In this document: positions 36,687 to 48,310 of the stretch, piece by piece
How positions within the stretch are numbered: the stretch's first letter is position 1
How the letters are laid out: the number at the start of each line of letters is the position of its first letter
DNA from: Zhengitettix transpicula
Taxonomy: Eukaryota; Arthropoda; Insecta; Orthoptera; Tetrigidae
Direction: 5' to 3'
Length of the DNA: 64,000 bases
Assembly (NCBI GenBank): GCA_037074705.1
Contig: CM073592.1
Coordinates: 23,718,629 to 23,782,628 of the forward strand
Made by a program: the position numbers and the translations under genes
The notes under the pieces: generated by a model
Database searches by the model: none
Told to the model about the DNA's origin: nothing
The model's input: the letters and a program-made list of their open reading frames with translations, nothing else

Positions 36687-39010
36687 TTCCATCTGAGCTG
36701 TCTTGGTCGACTCCATGTCTTATGCGAACTTTCTGCATACATTATATAGGAACCTACTATTTACTAAATCACATACTTCACGACCTAATTTTACGACTTC
36801 AATGAAGAATGGATATTGTGTGTTAATTTATATCACAGGTACAATGATTTAATTCAAGAACAAATGGAATTCTGTCAGTAGAAGCTCAAACCTGAAGTAT
36901 ATGAAACTGAATTTGCAAATTAGGTTAGAAAAATCGACCAAGTCGTTTAGTGCAACGGGAACCCACTGGCGGCCATAATTTCCCAAGAAAATGGAGAACT
37001 TTCTCAGAATTGATAACTTAAGAGGAAGCCTTTTGCTCTGAACCTTTTAAGCATTCTCCTGTTCTGGAATTATTAAAATATTAATTATCCACATCTTTTA
37101 TTTACTTTAAATTTGGAAATTTATATTTAGGTCCGGCCGCAACAGCCCAAAATAAATCAGTTTATTTTTGGCAATTATCGATGCATTTTTAAAACCAGAT
37201 AATACGTTGGAAACTGAATTAAATTTTTATACAACTTTATTTTATGACAATGAATTTTTGACCAACCATTTTGGAAATATCAACAGAAGAAATACTACAA
37301 ACATCATTAATTTCTAAAAGGACGAAAAAGAGGTATATATTTGACGAACGATTTATATCGCTTCATTCGACCACATTTCGATAATCAATTATACCATTAT
37401 GCGCAGAATTTTACGCTCTGAAATTTATTAATGGAAATTGTTTTCAATAAAATCCTTCATGATTTATCAATAAGCGAAAAACTAAAAATAAACGCAAAAT
37501 TTTGTGGTTTTAAGGCCACTCTTCCCGAGGCCATTCGAATTGGTTTTTCAATACTTGCCACAACCTGTACAAGTATGAAAAAAATATATAAAATACCAGA
37601 CTTTAGCTCGCGGAGGCCATTTTTCTTTTTGGATATAGCTACTGGGCTAAAATGTTTCTCGCCCAACTTTACATGTTGTTACGTATTTTCTATTCTAGAC
37701 AATAATTTTTTTTTTGCGAAATGATTTTCCCCAATTAAGAATATCTTAAAAGAGTTTATTTATTTTCTTCTTCAAAAAATTCGTATTAACGTCGGATCTG
37801 ACATCCAAGTTATGGAATATTTCGCATCGTTTATCTCAAACGTCCATTTTACATGCGGGTTCCAGTTTGATAAAGTTCTATTAACGTTTCGATTACTTAG
37901 GTAATTCGTCCATTAAAACCGTATTGTAATTGTTGTAAAAATTTTTTTGAATCATTATAAATCTCTATAGGTGCCATGGTTTATTATAGAATACAAATGG
38001 CGAGATAATGTCTGAAATGAGAAGGCTGCAAGAAGACGGCGGCAGTCCTTTGTCTTGGCCGCGCAGACGAGCGGAAACGCGTGATTACTACCTGGCACAG
38101 AACAGGCGACCAACTTCCGGCAAACTGTACATATCCTTACCGTCAGCCACAATCGTGAATTACAGTTCTCCACTTATTATTGCAGCACAGTTACAGCTGC
38201 CCCGTTATACAACAGAGGTATATATCAAAGCAACATGTTGCTCAGTTTTCATTTCCAGTTTGTTACGAAGACATTTAAGAGTAGAATAAAGGAAATAAAT
38301 TTGAAATAAGACACGAAAATGCGATACTTAAAAATATGATATTTAATAGATTACACTAAATAAGCACGGGCAAGTATCAGAACCCGGTGGAAACTTACAA
38401 CGTAAAATGTAGAATGCGTAAAATTAAATATACACTAGGTAAGACTAAAATTAATTTTTAGACACTGTTAATCCTTCTTTCCAAATTCACGTCCCTGCGA
38501 AGAGAAAGTAATTTTCAGAAAATAATTCAATGTCTTACGTCAGTACGCAGCCTTTATTTAATACTACCTGGGTTCTCGACGTTGCCCGGGTTGTTATATT
38601 TAAAATCAACGACATCCATAACCCCAGATTCGACTCTAATCTTGGTTGTTTTTGCGATATTTTTATGTAACGACCCTCCCATGCTAAAATGTGTTGAAAT
38701 TTACACAAAAAAAAACATAAAGAGAACAACTATGAATCTCATTGACCCCTGAAAAATACTCTTCCGACGCAAATGTCGGTCGTTTTAGGGTGTTTAAAAA
38801 TTTCCACCAACGCTCCTGGTGGTGTTAGACGTGATTTTAGCACACACAGTGCTTGTTTTCTGTTCAAAAAGGAACATGTGTACAAAAATTGGGTGTAGAT
38901 TTGTATACGGAACATACACACTAATGTAATTTATTTTATTTATTAGGTGAAACGCGTAATATTATGACACGAATTAGACGAATAAATAGCCAAATAAGAC
39001 GAGAGTACGT
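36687..39010. other. Non-coding, no gene seen
   Basis: Includes a frame at 37431-37724 (+, 97 codons) and a GC-richer island at 37990-38220, neither with a recognised motif. A degenerate hammerhead-like string on the minus strand at 37880-37913 (GGACGA, stem ATTAC/GTAAT, GAAACGTT) may be another element relic. Confidence 0.5.
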
Positions 39011-39154
39011 GATAAATTAAATACAAAACGAAGTTTCTGCAATCCTTGTAGCTTTCGTCATGTGTTGAAAAATTGGAGGAGACGAACGATCCTCAAGAAT
39101 CACCTGACGCAAGCAACAAGAATTGCAGAAATTTTGTATGGTACTTCATTTATC
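39011..39154. repeat. Inverted-repeat pair with hammerhead-like cores
   Basis: Left arm 39011-39064 and right arm 39101-39154 are imperfect reverse complements around a 36-base centre. Read on the minus strand, the left arm gives ATGACGA, a weak stem II, then GAAACTTC, with CAACAC upstream able to pair at five of six positions with GTTTTG downstream (stem I). The right arm on the plus strand reads CTGACGC, stem GCAA/TTGC, then GAAATTTT. Each arm carries one or two core mutations. This layout resembles decayed Penelope-like element termini facing each other, or a fold-back element derived from them. Confidence 0.5.
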
Positions 39155-40031
39155 CCTTATTTTTGTCTGTTCTTTGAGCATTTATTTGTCTAGTATTTGT
39201 TCTTGTTCTGTGTTTCCCTGTACATTAGTTTATTGTCCTTGTCTTACAATACCATTTACTTGTTTGTTTAATTTTTTCGGACAAGCTTTTACCTTTTTTT
39301 CCGCTTCCACTTTTACAAGTATTTAAACTATTATCCATTCTTCGAGGTATATCTATTTGGAAACAACTCCTATTTGAAGTCGAGCTCACTTCATCGCAGA
39401 ATTTGTCGGCATAAATAACCTATCCTTGATACAGTTATGGTAACGGTCCTAGCTTACCACACCCGTCTCTGCCATGAGTATTGAATCACGAGTAATGGAT
39501 ATATTTTTGCAATTTCATATCGCCGTGTTGTGTTCCGCGTCTCCTGCTGTTACCAAACTCGCTTCTGTTGCACAAAACCGCCAATGCCACGGAATAATTA
39601 ATTTAGTTATTAGTTTTAGCATAACGGGTTTTCATATTTTTATTGTAGCCCTGAATTAATCTATAGCATTCGGAAACTATTATTCGGTCCTATTTTAGTG
39701 ATAGATATTGTGATGGGCATTAAATGAACTAAACTTGGACACAAATCTGGTGATCCAGATCTTGTAGAAAAACGTGATCTTGATTTTCAATCCTTCCGAG
39801 TCGTTTAACGACAGCACCGACAGTTGCATTTTTTTTTTTTTTGCTAATGGTTCGGACGAGGAATCCAATTGGGATCGTCAGAGGCGAATATCGACTGTTC
39901 TGCTCTGTTCCGTGGCGAGACGTCTCTGAAATTCCGCCGCAATAAAACACCCCGCTCTAACTCACCCTCCTCACACTCTTCAGACGTCGCGTCGTCCGCA
40001 ATTTGTAGCTATCGCTTTCTGCGCTTCGCAC
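39155..40031. other. Non-coding next to the duplicated segment
   Basis: T-rich to about 39330, then balanced composition from about 39720. The GC-rich stretch 39840-40031 runs directly into the repeat copy at 40032 and may be an extension of the same element that copy A lacks. No domain is recognised. Confidence 0.5.
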
Positions 40032-40570
40032 AGCGCCCATTGTTGAGGTTTGTCTGTGCGCTGGCAGTCCGAGGCAAAGGCATTCTTGTCTGGCTGAAGT
40101 TGGCTTCCAAACTGTATGTGTGGTATCTAGCGACTGAAATGAGGATTTTGAGATAAGGGAGAAAGTTTCCGGCCGAGCGAGACTAACAAATTTTATGTGG
40201 AATTATCAGTTATTTATGAATGATCGAAGATAAAATAAATGCGATGTGTGTCATAAACCGAAGTTATCGTTAAACTAATGCACTATGGTTGAGGAGAAGA
40301 ACGAGACATATTTATCAAAATATTGTCTGCACTTTGGTTGACAAGCAACGTGAAGGATTTAACACCTTCCATCTCAGCATTAGTAAAAAAATCAGAATAA
40401 ATATGTATTAGGGATCGGAGTGGAGAGGCGTTAAACAAAAATAATACAGAAACAACCGAGACTGTCCGTCGAATCCGACGCTATGGATGTCGCTGAATTT
40501 AATTAGGGCAACCGCGGCAACGCCGAGTTACGCAGATATTATACCAGTATTCATTGTCCGAATGAATTTC
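40032..40570. repeat. 0.54-kb direct repeat, copy B
   Basis: Counterpart of 36141-36686, about 3.9 kb away. A minus-strand frame reads through 40188-40014 and ends NLNNGRCAKRRKR plus stop. The end of that frame lies outside the duplicated unit. The same strand shows a plausible acceptor-like TTTCAG just before the conserved block, so an exon within a mobile or duplicated gene fragment is possible but unproven. Confidence 0.88.
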
Positions 40571-41600
40571 GTACAGAGACACGCAATTAAACGAAATGAA
40601 GATACAATAGTATTTTACCTTGATGGATTTTTTTAAAAAATTAATGAAGGAAAAATCTAAAGGGAGGATAAATACGACGACGAAATTATTTACTACTTAT
40701 TAGAAAAATTTTCATTTTTACGTAAAAACAATAAGTTCGGAGACTGCTGCGTGACAAGTGTTGTGATATCTAAAACAATATATTTTTATTTTGTGTGACC
40801 TTTTCCGGTGGAGGAGAGGGTAAACAGGCAATGTGTGGGCGCAACCAACACGCCGAGAGAAATCCACGTGGTTATTTTCCTAGTGGGCCTGTGTGTGTTT
40901 GCTGAGAGCCTTGGTGTTTGCAGTTTGGGTGTAGTCCTGAGATCACGTTCCCTCCGCTTCACACGCAATCCTCCTTGCTTTTACATGCTCCTTGTTTCCA
41001 GCCCTGTCAAGTGCTCACGCGCACCTCTGAAAACCAGCGGCTGCCGTTCCCACTGTCTGTTCCGTGTTCTTTTTAATTCTATTTTTCCCGCCCCAGTTTA
41101 TACGAACGATAGCTAAGCATTGTTGGACGTTGAAACAAATTATCAGGATCCTAAAATTTTAATTTTTGTAATAAACGCAAAATTAGTCAACATGTTTCCG
41201 GGTAAAGATTAATATGAAATAAACCCCTTTTTTCTCGGAAAAATAAGTTATATTTCAATTTAATCCAATTTAATAATTTAATTGAAGTAGATCAATACCT
41301 AGCAGAGTAATTAAAATAATAATAGTTTTTTATTAAATTATTGACACGTTATTTCAATTTTCTCTTATATTCCTCCATAACCTGACCTCTGCATCCTCGG
41401 TTGCGATTGCCTTGTTGTTCTTCCACCCTTGAACGTCGCTATAGCGCTTTCCCTCTGACGATCGCTTCTCTCCACCCTTTCTTGCTTTCTTTCAAAGTTA
41501 TGGCTTTTGCTGGAGGGGGCGGTCGTGCTTTGTTGAAGGCGTCCGCAAATCACAGGAGCGAAGCCATTACCATTGCAGACCGAATGTTTTGAAACAAAGC
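40571..41600. other. Mixed non-coding leading into a GC-rich island
   Basis: GC-richer patches at 40800-41110 and 41360-41600 with overlapping frames on both strands (40808-41116 +, 41365-41655 -). The translations are low-complexity and unrecognised. The second patch leads directly into the possible promoter at 41621. Confidence 0.5.
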
Positions 41601-41620
41601 GCGAGTCCCGAAATCGCCTG

Positions 41621-41630
41621 TATAAATAAT
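41621..41630 (+). promoter_or_regulatory. Possible TATA box
   Basis: TATAAATAAT sits in otherwise GC-rich DNA and is followed about 30 bases later by a GGC-rich leader and an ATG. The spacing to a start site is plausible. There is no independent evidence of transcription. Confidence 0.3.
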
Positions 41631-41669
41631 CCCGAGGCGGCGGCGGTGGCGGCATCTTTCCCTTCCATA

Positions 41670-41690
41670 ATGGCGCGTCTCTCTGATTGA
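41670..41690 (+). CDS. Possible upstream ORF (MARLSD)
   Basis: ATG with A at -3 and G at +4, six codons and TGA. The stop codon directly abuts the next ATG at 41691. If the region is a real 5' leader, this arrangement would couple termination to reinitiation. It depends entirely on the promoter hypothesis. Confidence 0.2.
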   Translation: MARLSD

Positions 41691-41706
41691 ATGGAGCCGC
41701 TCTCAG
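41691..41706 (+). CDS. Possible first coding exon MEPLS with splice donor
   Basis: ATGGAGCCGCTCTCAG is followed by GTAACC, a fair donor (CAG|GTAACC). The coding part would be five codons plus one base, the rest lying beyond an intron. The GC-rich leader with GGC repeats and a TATA-like box upstream fits a first exon. No downstream exon is identified in the window, so this is speculative. Confidence 0.2.
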
Positions 41707-44457
41707 GTAACCAAAGGGGAATACAGAAATGTGTCAGACACACACACGCTCACGCATATTCTCGTTGATTTACCTTATCACAATTACTTTAAAATTTATC
41801 TCCATTTATTTTCAGCCATTCTTCTTGTTTAGCCTTCTAATCGGCCTAAATTTCTGGCATTATATTTCCTTCTACACTTCTTTTTCTACTATTATTTTAG
41901 TTAATATATTTATTTTAATATACATCATTATTTCTTCCCGTCTCTTAGGTTTGCCTATATTTTTACCTCATTATTATTATTATTATTAATTTTATGATTT
42001 TATTTATCAAATATACTTCACGATATTAGTTTTTTAAAAAAAAAATTGACTCCAATTTGTGATTTAAGAACCCAACACGCTATTTTAATGTGTTGTTAGA
42101 AATTTTTTTTCGATCATTTTGATTCACCGTCAAATATAACTAGATACTGTGGCTAAATAAATATATTGTACATGTGTGGCGTTCATACCACAACTACCCT
42201 TATAATGTTTTTGGGAGAAATATTAAAGTATTACTGACGCACACCGTAAGAGCTACCCTTTTTTTAAAAAAAAATTGTCTTATTTCTCACATTTTTCTTA
42301 TACATTTTTTTAAATAACCTTTCCATCCAAGTTTTATAGTAAATTAATTTTATTCCATCTATTACGCTTCTTTCAAGTGTAATATAATTTTTTGTAGTCC
42401 TTTAATAAACGTGGCCTTACAACAATTTCCCAGTTGTATTTATTCATAGTCATTCATTTATTTAATGATTATCAGATTAGTTAACGTTATTGTTGAGTTT
42501 TCCGTTTCATCCTTAACCTCATTGTTTTTTGTCAATCTTTTATAAACTCTTTTTAGTCGGTCATAAATTATTATTATTAAATTATATTCCCCCCAGTGCT
42601 TAGTTTCCGAGCTGTATTCTTCTTATATCATACCATCGTGTTTTCGCCTATAGTTTTAATAATTGGGTGAGATTTGACCTTGAAGCTCTTCCTTGCGCCG
42701 TCGAATCAAATTCGTGCGACGTTGTCAAAGATCTTTGTCCACGCAGCTGCAGTAAGTGTTCGTCGTCATTCATTATTGAAGATGTTGCAACTTTTGTCAA
42801 ATTCTCTGATCTCGTTCGTTGGCATCGAAAACGTCTCCCACTTGAAAACCATTATATGATAGTTACTCTTGCTCCATCGAGGAATTATTTGAATTTTTTT
42901 TATAATACTACGTAAGGCGGTGAACAGCACGGCATAGAAGCGCTCCCTGTTAGCCTACCCTCTGAGGGGATTTGTTTCTTGGGAGAACGTGACACTAGTA
43001 TTGTTGCTGGTGGCACAGAAGAATGTGGACGATTTATGTGTGTGATTGTTCAACTCAGAACGATTACTACTGCTCTCGTATTGTTTTCCCGGCGGCAACA
43101 CCGATGAAGACAGCTTCGTTTGTTTCTACTGGTTAAATTAAATTGCAGTTCTTTAAAACTATGCATCGAGCAAAACTAGGGATACCACGCCGTTCCTTGT
43201 CACGCGTTAATATAATATTTATTATTCTGGGGAACATGTCAGTTGTGTGTGGACAGTGAGAAGGAAGCAGTTGGATGCTTTCGAGCGGAAAGGAGAAGCT
43301 AATTTTCAGTTTGTGAAGTGTCGCGGACGGGAATGAGTTGTTGATCGATTTGAAACTTTTAAGACAGTAATTAGTACAGAAATGTTAGTTCGGAGAGCCG
43401 AAATGTTAGATAAACTTTGATACAGACTTAGAAGATGGTGTACAGTCTGGGAGGCTACTTGCATCCAGTCTGGTGGAAAGCCACGAGCAACGTTCGGTCT
43501 AGAGTTGTGAAGCAGCGGCCAGGGACCGCGGTAAAGCGTCAGACGAGAGTCACTTGAAAGAGATACGAATGTTAAAATATATTCTTAAGAGAAATTTGTA
43601 CCACTACATGTTTAATCTCCCCGTGAAACTCCGAGAGAAAGATTTAAAATAAATTTATTTGACTATTTCTGAATATGGCAGAGACAGAGCAAAACACCCT
43701 CTGATTTTTCTCCCCCAGAGTCTCTGGAGGTTCCAGAATATAATTACAAGCAGTTTGCGGCTGCGTCCTGTTTCGTGTGTGTGTGTGACTTTAATTATGA
43801 CGCTGACGTCGCGCTTCACTAATCAAAGACAGCGAGTGAGAGTGAGACTAACGTCGAGGGTAGGAACCCCTGTGAAACTTGGGGGCACACTTGCCCACTT
43901 ACGACAGGGGTTGTACTTTCCTTTCGACGTCTATGTTGTGGTTAGCTTCGTACGATCTCTTGCAGACTTCCTCACAACTTCATTAATGAATTTCGGTAGC
44001 CTGTTCCCTCCTTAACGACGCCGAGGAAGTCTTAATAATGAACGGTCCCTCGTAATAGCTCAAAGTTAGACTCGCACGTGATTCTGCAGAGGTGATGCGA
44101 GTAGGATTTAATCAATGGAATAGCTGTAACAAATGACAAGTTTAAAATAATCCCTTATAAATACATTATTTCTGTAGCAATTTGCGAATAATAAAGTGAA
44201 AATTTCAATTAATTGAATAAAACCTCCTTACAATTATTTAATAAAGCCATAACACAGTTTGTTTTTACAACTTTCTTTGGAAGGAGCTTAGGAAGCAAAT
44301 ACTTGGTAGAACGTAAAATAAAATGTACAATAATGAAATTATTATTCTAATTTTTAACTATTTGTTTTATTTATTACATGTTAACATCAATTTATGATTA
44401 ATTTATTCTCCTAGTGAAATGTAAATTTAATTCTTAAGTAGATATTGCATTGTTATT
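41707..44457. other. Non-coding, no gene seen
   Basis: AT-rich from 41760 to 42600, then a balanced patch (42660-42900) with a GCA|GTAAGT donor-like site at 42746-42754. Another patch lies at 43420-44040 with a 118-codon frame (43659-44015, +). Neither frame matches a family I know. Confidence 0.5.
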
Positions 44458-44619
44458 ACCAAATGCGCGACCTACCTGATGCAGGTTTTCTAGGGTTTGT
44501 CCTGCATAACTTTTAGGCAAATGCCAGGCATGGTCCTTAAACTACAGCCCGGGGGCCCTTGGCTACCTTCCTCTACCCCCTTTCAAACCACCTTCCTATG
44601 ACATTAAAGAAGAGTTGCA
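44458..44619 (+). mobile_element. Retroposon family copy 6, short fragment
   Basis: It holds only the middle to 3' part: ACCAAATGC, the core hairpin (GATGCAGG with CCTGCAT), CCCGGGGGCCC and the GGCTACCTTCCTCTACCCC segment. It stops at AAGAGTTGC before the tail. It is more diverged than other copies and lacks the GTTAACCC block, suggesting an older insertion. Confidence 0.85.
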
Positions 44620-44789
44620 ACCAAATTTTATTAAAAAAATTACCTCTTCAATTACTCTAAAGCATAAAATAAAATGTCCCGTAATAGCGTAATTCAACTA
44701 TATTATGCTGTAAATAAATACAAATTTTCAAAGTTGCAAAACAATCTAATTCAGTTGAAATTTACCCCCTTGGAAAATGGACGATACAT

Positions 44790-45071
44790 TAATTTATATT
44801 AATAAAACAATTGATGAACTTATACACACCCATTTTATTTATGTTGTGACGACGTTTCGATACCTATTTGTATCTTCTTCATGTATTTTCCAAATTAATA
44901 TAATAAACTAGCGCAACGAAATGATTTAAAAGGTTATTAAATTCTCACAGTTTTGACAGAGGCTCAATTCACTTAACACAAACAAGAAGAAGTTGCAAAT
45001 AGGTATCGAAACGTCGGTACAACATAAATAAAAAGTGTCTGTATACGGTCATGAATTGTTATATTAATTGC
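44790..45071. repeat. Inverted-repeat pair with hammerhead-like cores
   Basis: Left arm 44790-44880 and right arm 44986-45071 are imperfect reverse complements. The centre is about 105 bases. The left arm on the minus strand reads ATGAAGA, stem GATAC/GTATC, GAAACGTC. The right arm on the plus strand reads AGAAGA, a partial stem, GGTATC, GAAACGTC. The first C of the CUGANGA core is lost in both, so self-cleavage is unlikely. The shared architecture with 39011-39154 points to degenerate Penelope-like element ends. Confidence 0.55.
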
Positions 45072-46684
45072 ATAACAGACGTTAAAATAAAACTATTAAT
45101 TTATATTTTCCAACAGTATTTTTCGTTGACAGAAAGTTGAACTAGTTTTAATTAAAAAATTTTTATAAATAAAAAGCAGGAAGTGTGTTGTTTTTTTAAA
45201 AGTTTTGCCGTCTCGTGAAGTCGTTTAAACACGACATTTTAAATAGCTAGAACGTGCCAGTCAAAAGCTGCACTTCTCATCATACAGACTAAATAAATAT
45301 GCGTTATATGCACTGAAAGAATATATAATCTGATAAAAAATACGGCTTTAAAAATTCTCTTTATTGCCCAGTATATTTTCCATAGTAGAATTCGGTGGCT
45401 TTTCTTTATTTAGGTATCAGTGAAGAGGCTTGCTGCTGCTGGGGGGAAAAAAATAGAATCGATGGTAGATACAGTCGTGATATTTCTGGGAAATGAGTGT
45501 GTGTGTGTGTGTGAATTTTTGTATGAAATGTTTAGCGGAGTGTTTTGCTGTGAAGCTCATTAGACCGCGAATCAGCAAATCGCGGAAGAGTCATCAGCCG
45601 CGGACAATAAACAAAATTACGTCCGCGTGTGTGATTACCTCGGAGGAAATTGTGCGGTCGCACAGACCCCGCTCCGCCCTCTGCTGATTGGTTCACTATG
45701 CCACGGATTCGGGTCGACGTCACTCGACGCGCTAATCAGTAACAGGCTCTCATGTCAAGGGGGAAAAAATAGTTCGAAAAGGTTCGTACGTAGTTCTCTA
45801 ATACACATATATATGAGTTTATTGAATTACAAATAAGCATTTCATGAATGGTATTTCCAATTCTTTAATTTTCTAAAATTATTAACAGTTTTATTATGTT
45901 TATTGTATTTTGTAATGTAATTATATTATATTAGCTTTATATGTCTCTTAACGCCCTATCGACCTCATCCTTCCCCCAGAACACTCTGGCATCTCCTAAC
46001 CCACCCCATCCTCATACCCGCAGACCCCACTCACCCACTCCATTCTTCCCATCAAATTCAACATCGCCAGCAAATTCTCATAACCCAACAATGTATGCCC
46101 CTCAGACACCCAAATTACAATACATGAAAAATAAATTTTGCAAAATTATGTTAATTGCTGAATTAACTTAAGTGACAAGATTCCAGGTTAATTATGTACA
46201 GGATTTTAATTGTATATACTCTAATACTTATGTAACAACAAATAATCTTAAGATAAAAGTTTTGTGGAATAAAAAAATGTCTCTTAACAATATTTTGGGA
46301 AATTTCTTAATATTATTGGAGGCAAACAGATACAGATTTATTAACAAACGATTTTTACCAATGTCGGTTCATATTTGATTTATGCAACCTGCGTCAATCA
46401 TTACTAATTGAGACTCAAATATATTTGTTTTCCGTTTCTTATATTATTTAATTTATACTAAACGCAAAGGATATCTTTCGTTCATCTAAAATCCATTTTT
46501 TATACGTTGATTTTTACGACAAAATAATCATAAACTATTTTCTTTATCCAATCCAAATAAACACCTGAATAAATTGTATTATTATGTTTGTAATTCCTTA
46601 CTTTACTAAACTATAGGAACTTCCTCCTTTTATTCAAGCCAGGAATAAAATATAATTTATTTCAAATATTATTAAAATAGTTAA
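45072..46684. other. Non-coding, no gene seen
   Basis: AT-rich except a CpG-containing patch at 45490-45780, where frames overlap on both strands. (GT)n occurs at about 45499-45513. An acceptor-like TTTTCTTTATTTAG|GTATCA occurs at 45398-45415, but its donor half is poor. Confidence 0.5.
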
Positions 46685-46857
46685 CAGTAATTCAAAGGTC
46701 GACAAGGTTTACAGATGGTTCTTTTAAATTAAAACATTGGGTTTCAATGCGTGAATCGAGGACGAAAATTTAATATGTTAATTTAAAAAAGCCATCAGAT
46801 GATTTTAACCCAATATTTTAATTTAAGAGAACCGCCCTAGTGACCTTTGCATTACTG
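46685..46857. repeat. Fold-back (MITE-like) element
   Basis: Imperfect inverted repeats, left 46685-46744 and right 46805-46857. The termini are CAGTAATTCAAAGGTC and GACCTTTGCATTACTG. Length about 173 bp. No coding capacity. The left arm carries an insertion of about eight bases relative to the right. I could not fix a target-site duplication, so the class is open. Confidence 0.55.
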
Positions 46858-47374
46858 AAAACTAATTTCCAAATACTAATATCGTGATACTTGTATTCAA
46901 ATAAATTCAAGTATTTCTCCTCTCTAAGGATTCTCCAGAATCGTTTCACTTTTCCGTGTATAATTTTATGTCTAAATTTTTTTTACTGGTTATGAATTCC
47001 TTATTCGATAATCTTAAATTAAATGTGGCTTGTATATTTTTTTTTCTCATATTATGGACGAGGTAATATTTTTCGCAAAGTATGATGGTTCTTTTTCCGT
47101 CATGTAAATTTTTAGGTTACAAATTGAACAACCTTAAGTCCGCCTTCTCCTCGCGGTGGATATTTGAAATTCTGATGAAGCATCTCATTCGTGTAATCTC
47201 CTTGCCGCATATGAAGGGGAGCTTTCAAAGCTTTACCTAATTCTGGGTACGATAAAGGATCCATCTCGTGTTTATTCTCTATGGTTACATTTCGGTTTTG
47301 AAGATAAGTCTGTTTGTTGGAACACTGAAATCAACTCGATGCTCAACAGAACGTCTCGTATCAGAGTTCTTTTA

Positions 47375-47410
<36 letters not shown>

Positions 47411-48298
47411 GCCCTCCGCTTTGAGTTTTATTCGAAGGGCGTGTTTTTTCCTCCCGTTTTTGGGAAGGAAGATTCGAGGGGAAGCAATCCCGGCCGCCTG
47501 TATTTTTATGGCCCTGGGTACAACAGCCTCTGCAGATCTCCATCTCCTTCGTGATGGGACTTTATGATCTTTTACTGGGCGGCCGTTTCCTCTCGCTAAA
47601 CACAGAGAAACGCGTTACAGAGACGGGAGACACAATTTGTCGGGGACGAGAACGGTCTCACATTACAATCTTGCGGATGGGAGGTTTTACGACGGAATTG
47701 CTGGCCCACGGAAAACCATTCCTCGCGCCTTGTTAACAGCAGCACACTCCACGTAAAGCACAATTGTCAGATAATATTGGTAGCGTGGACGAGAAAAAGA
47801 GTGCGAGGTGAAAAATATCACATGCTCGTATCCGATTGCGGGGAGTTAATAACGTGTGGCGCACCGCAAAGATCAACTTTCGACCCCACACACTCTCTAC
47901 TTTACTTTGCTTTCGAATATCGTAATCCGGATACTCCACCGCGGAGGCTTGTCCCTCATATCCAAAGCAGAGTCAAATACTATGGTGAAAGTCTAAATGT
48001 TTGTTAAAAAATAGAACTCTTACATTATATTATTTCTAATGTCAAATTAATTTCACGGCGTGTCGACCAGATTTAAAATCGAACAAATCGATATTTAAAT
48101 AAAAATATATCTCACTTATATTAAATTTAAAACAGTATAAATTTGCCAACAATCATAATATTTATTTATAAACAATTAAAACAATATTTTTGTCGAAATA
48201 ATGAAAATATAACCAAAAAAATGACTACTAAATTAGGTCAAGTATAAAAGAAAATTAAAAATTTATCTAACAGCCAGAATATTTTTTTTATAAACCAT
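46858..48298. other. Non-coding with a GC-richer island
   Basis: 47140-47990 is of balanced composition and includes a (GT)n run. Open frames of 60-100 codons there overlap on both strands. None has a recognised domain. Confidence 0.5.
47380..47407. repeat. (GT)n microsatellite
   Basis: About fourteen GT units. Confidence 0.93.
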
Positions 48299-48310
48299 TT
48301 AAGTGAAAAC

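Noticed and set aside
37880..37913. Minus-strand GAAACGTT with a 5-bp stem as a hammerhead
   Set aside because: Stem II and GAAACGTT fit, but the first two core bases are wrong and no stem I is apparent. Kept only as a possible relic.
45398..45415. Second ratchet-type splice site (pyrimidine tract then TAG|GTATCA)
   Set aside because: The acceptor half is good, but GTATCA is a poor donor and the preceding base is T rather than C.
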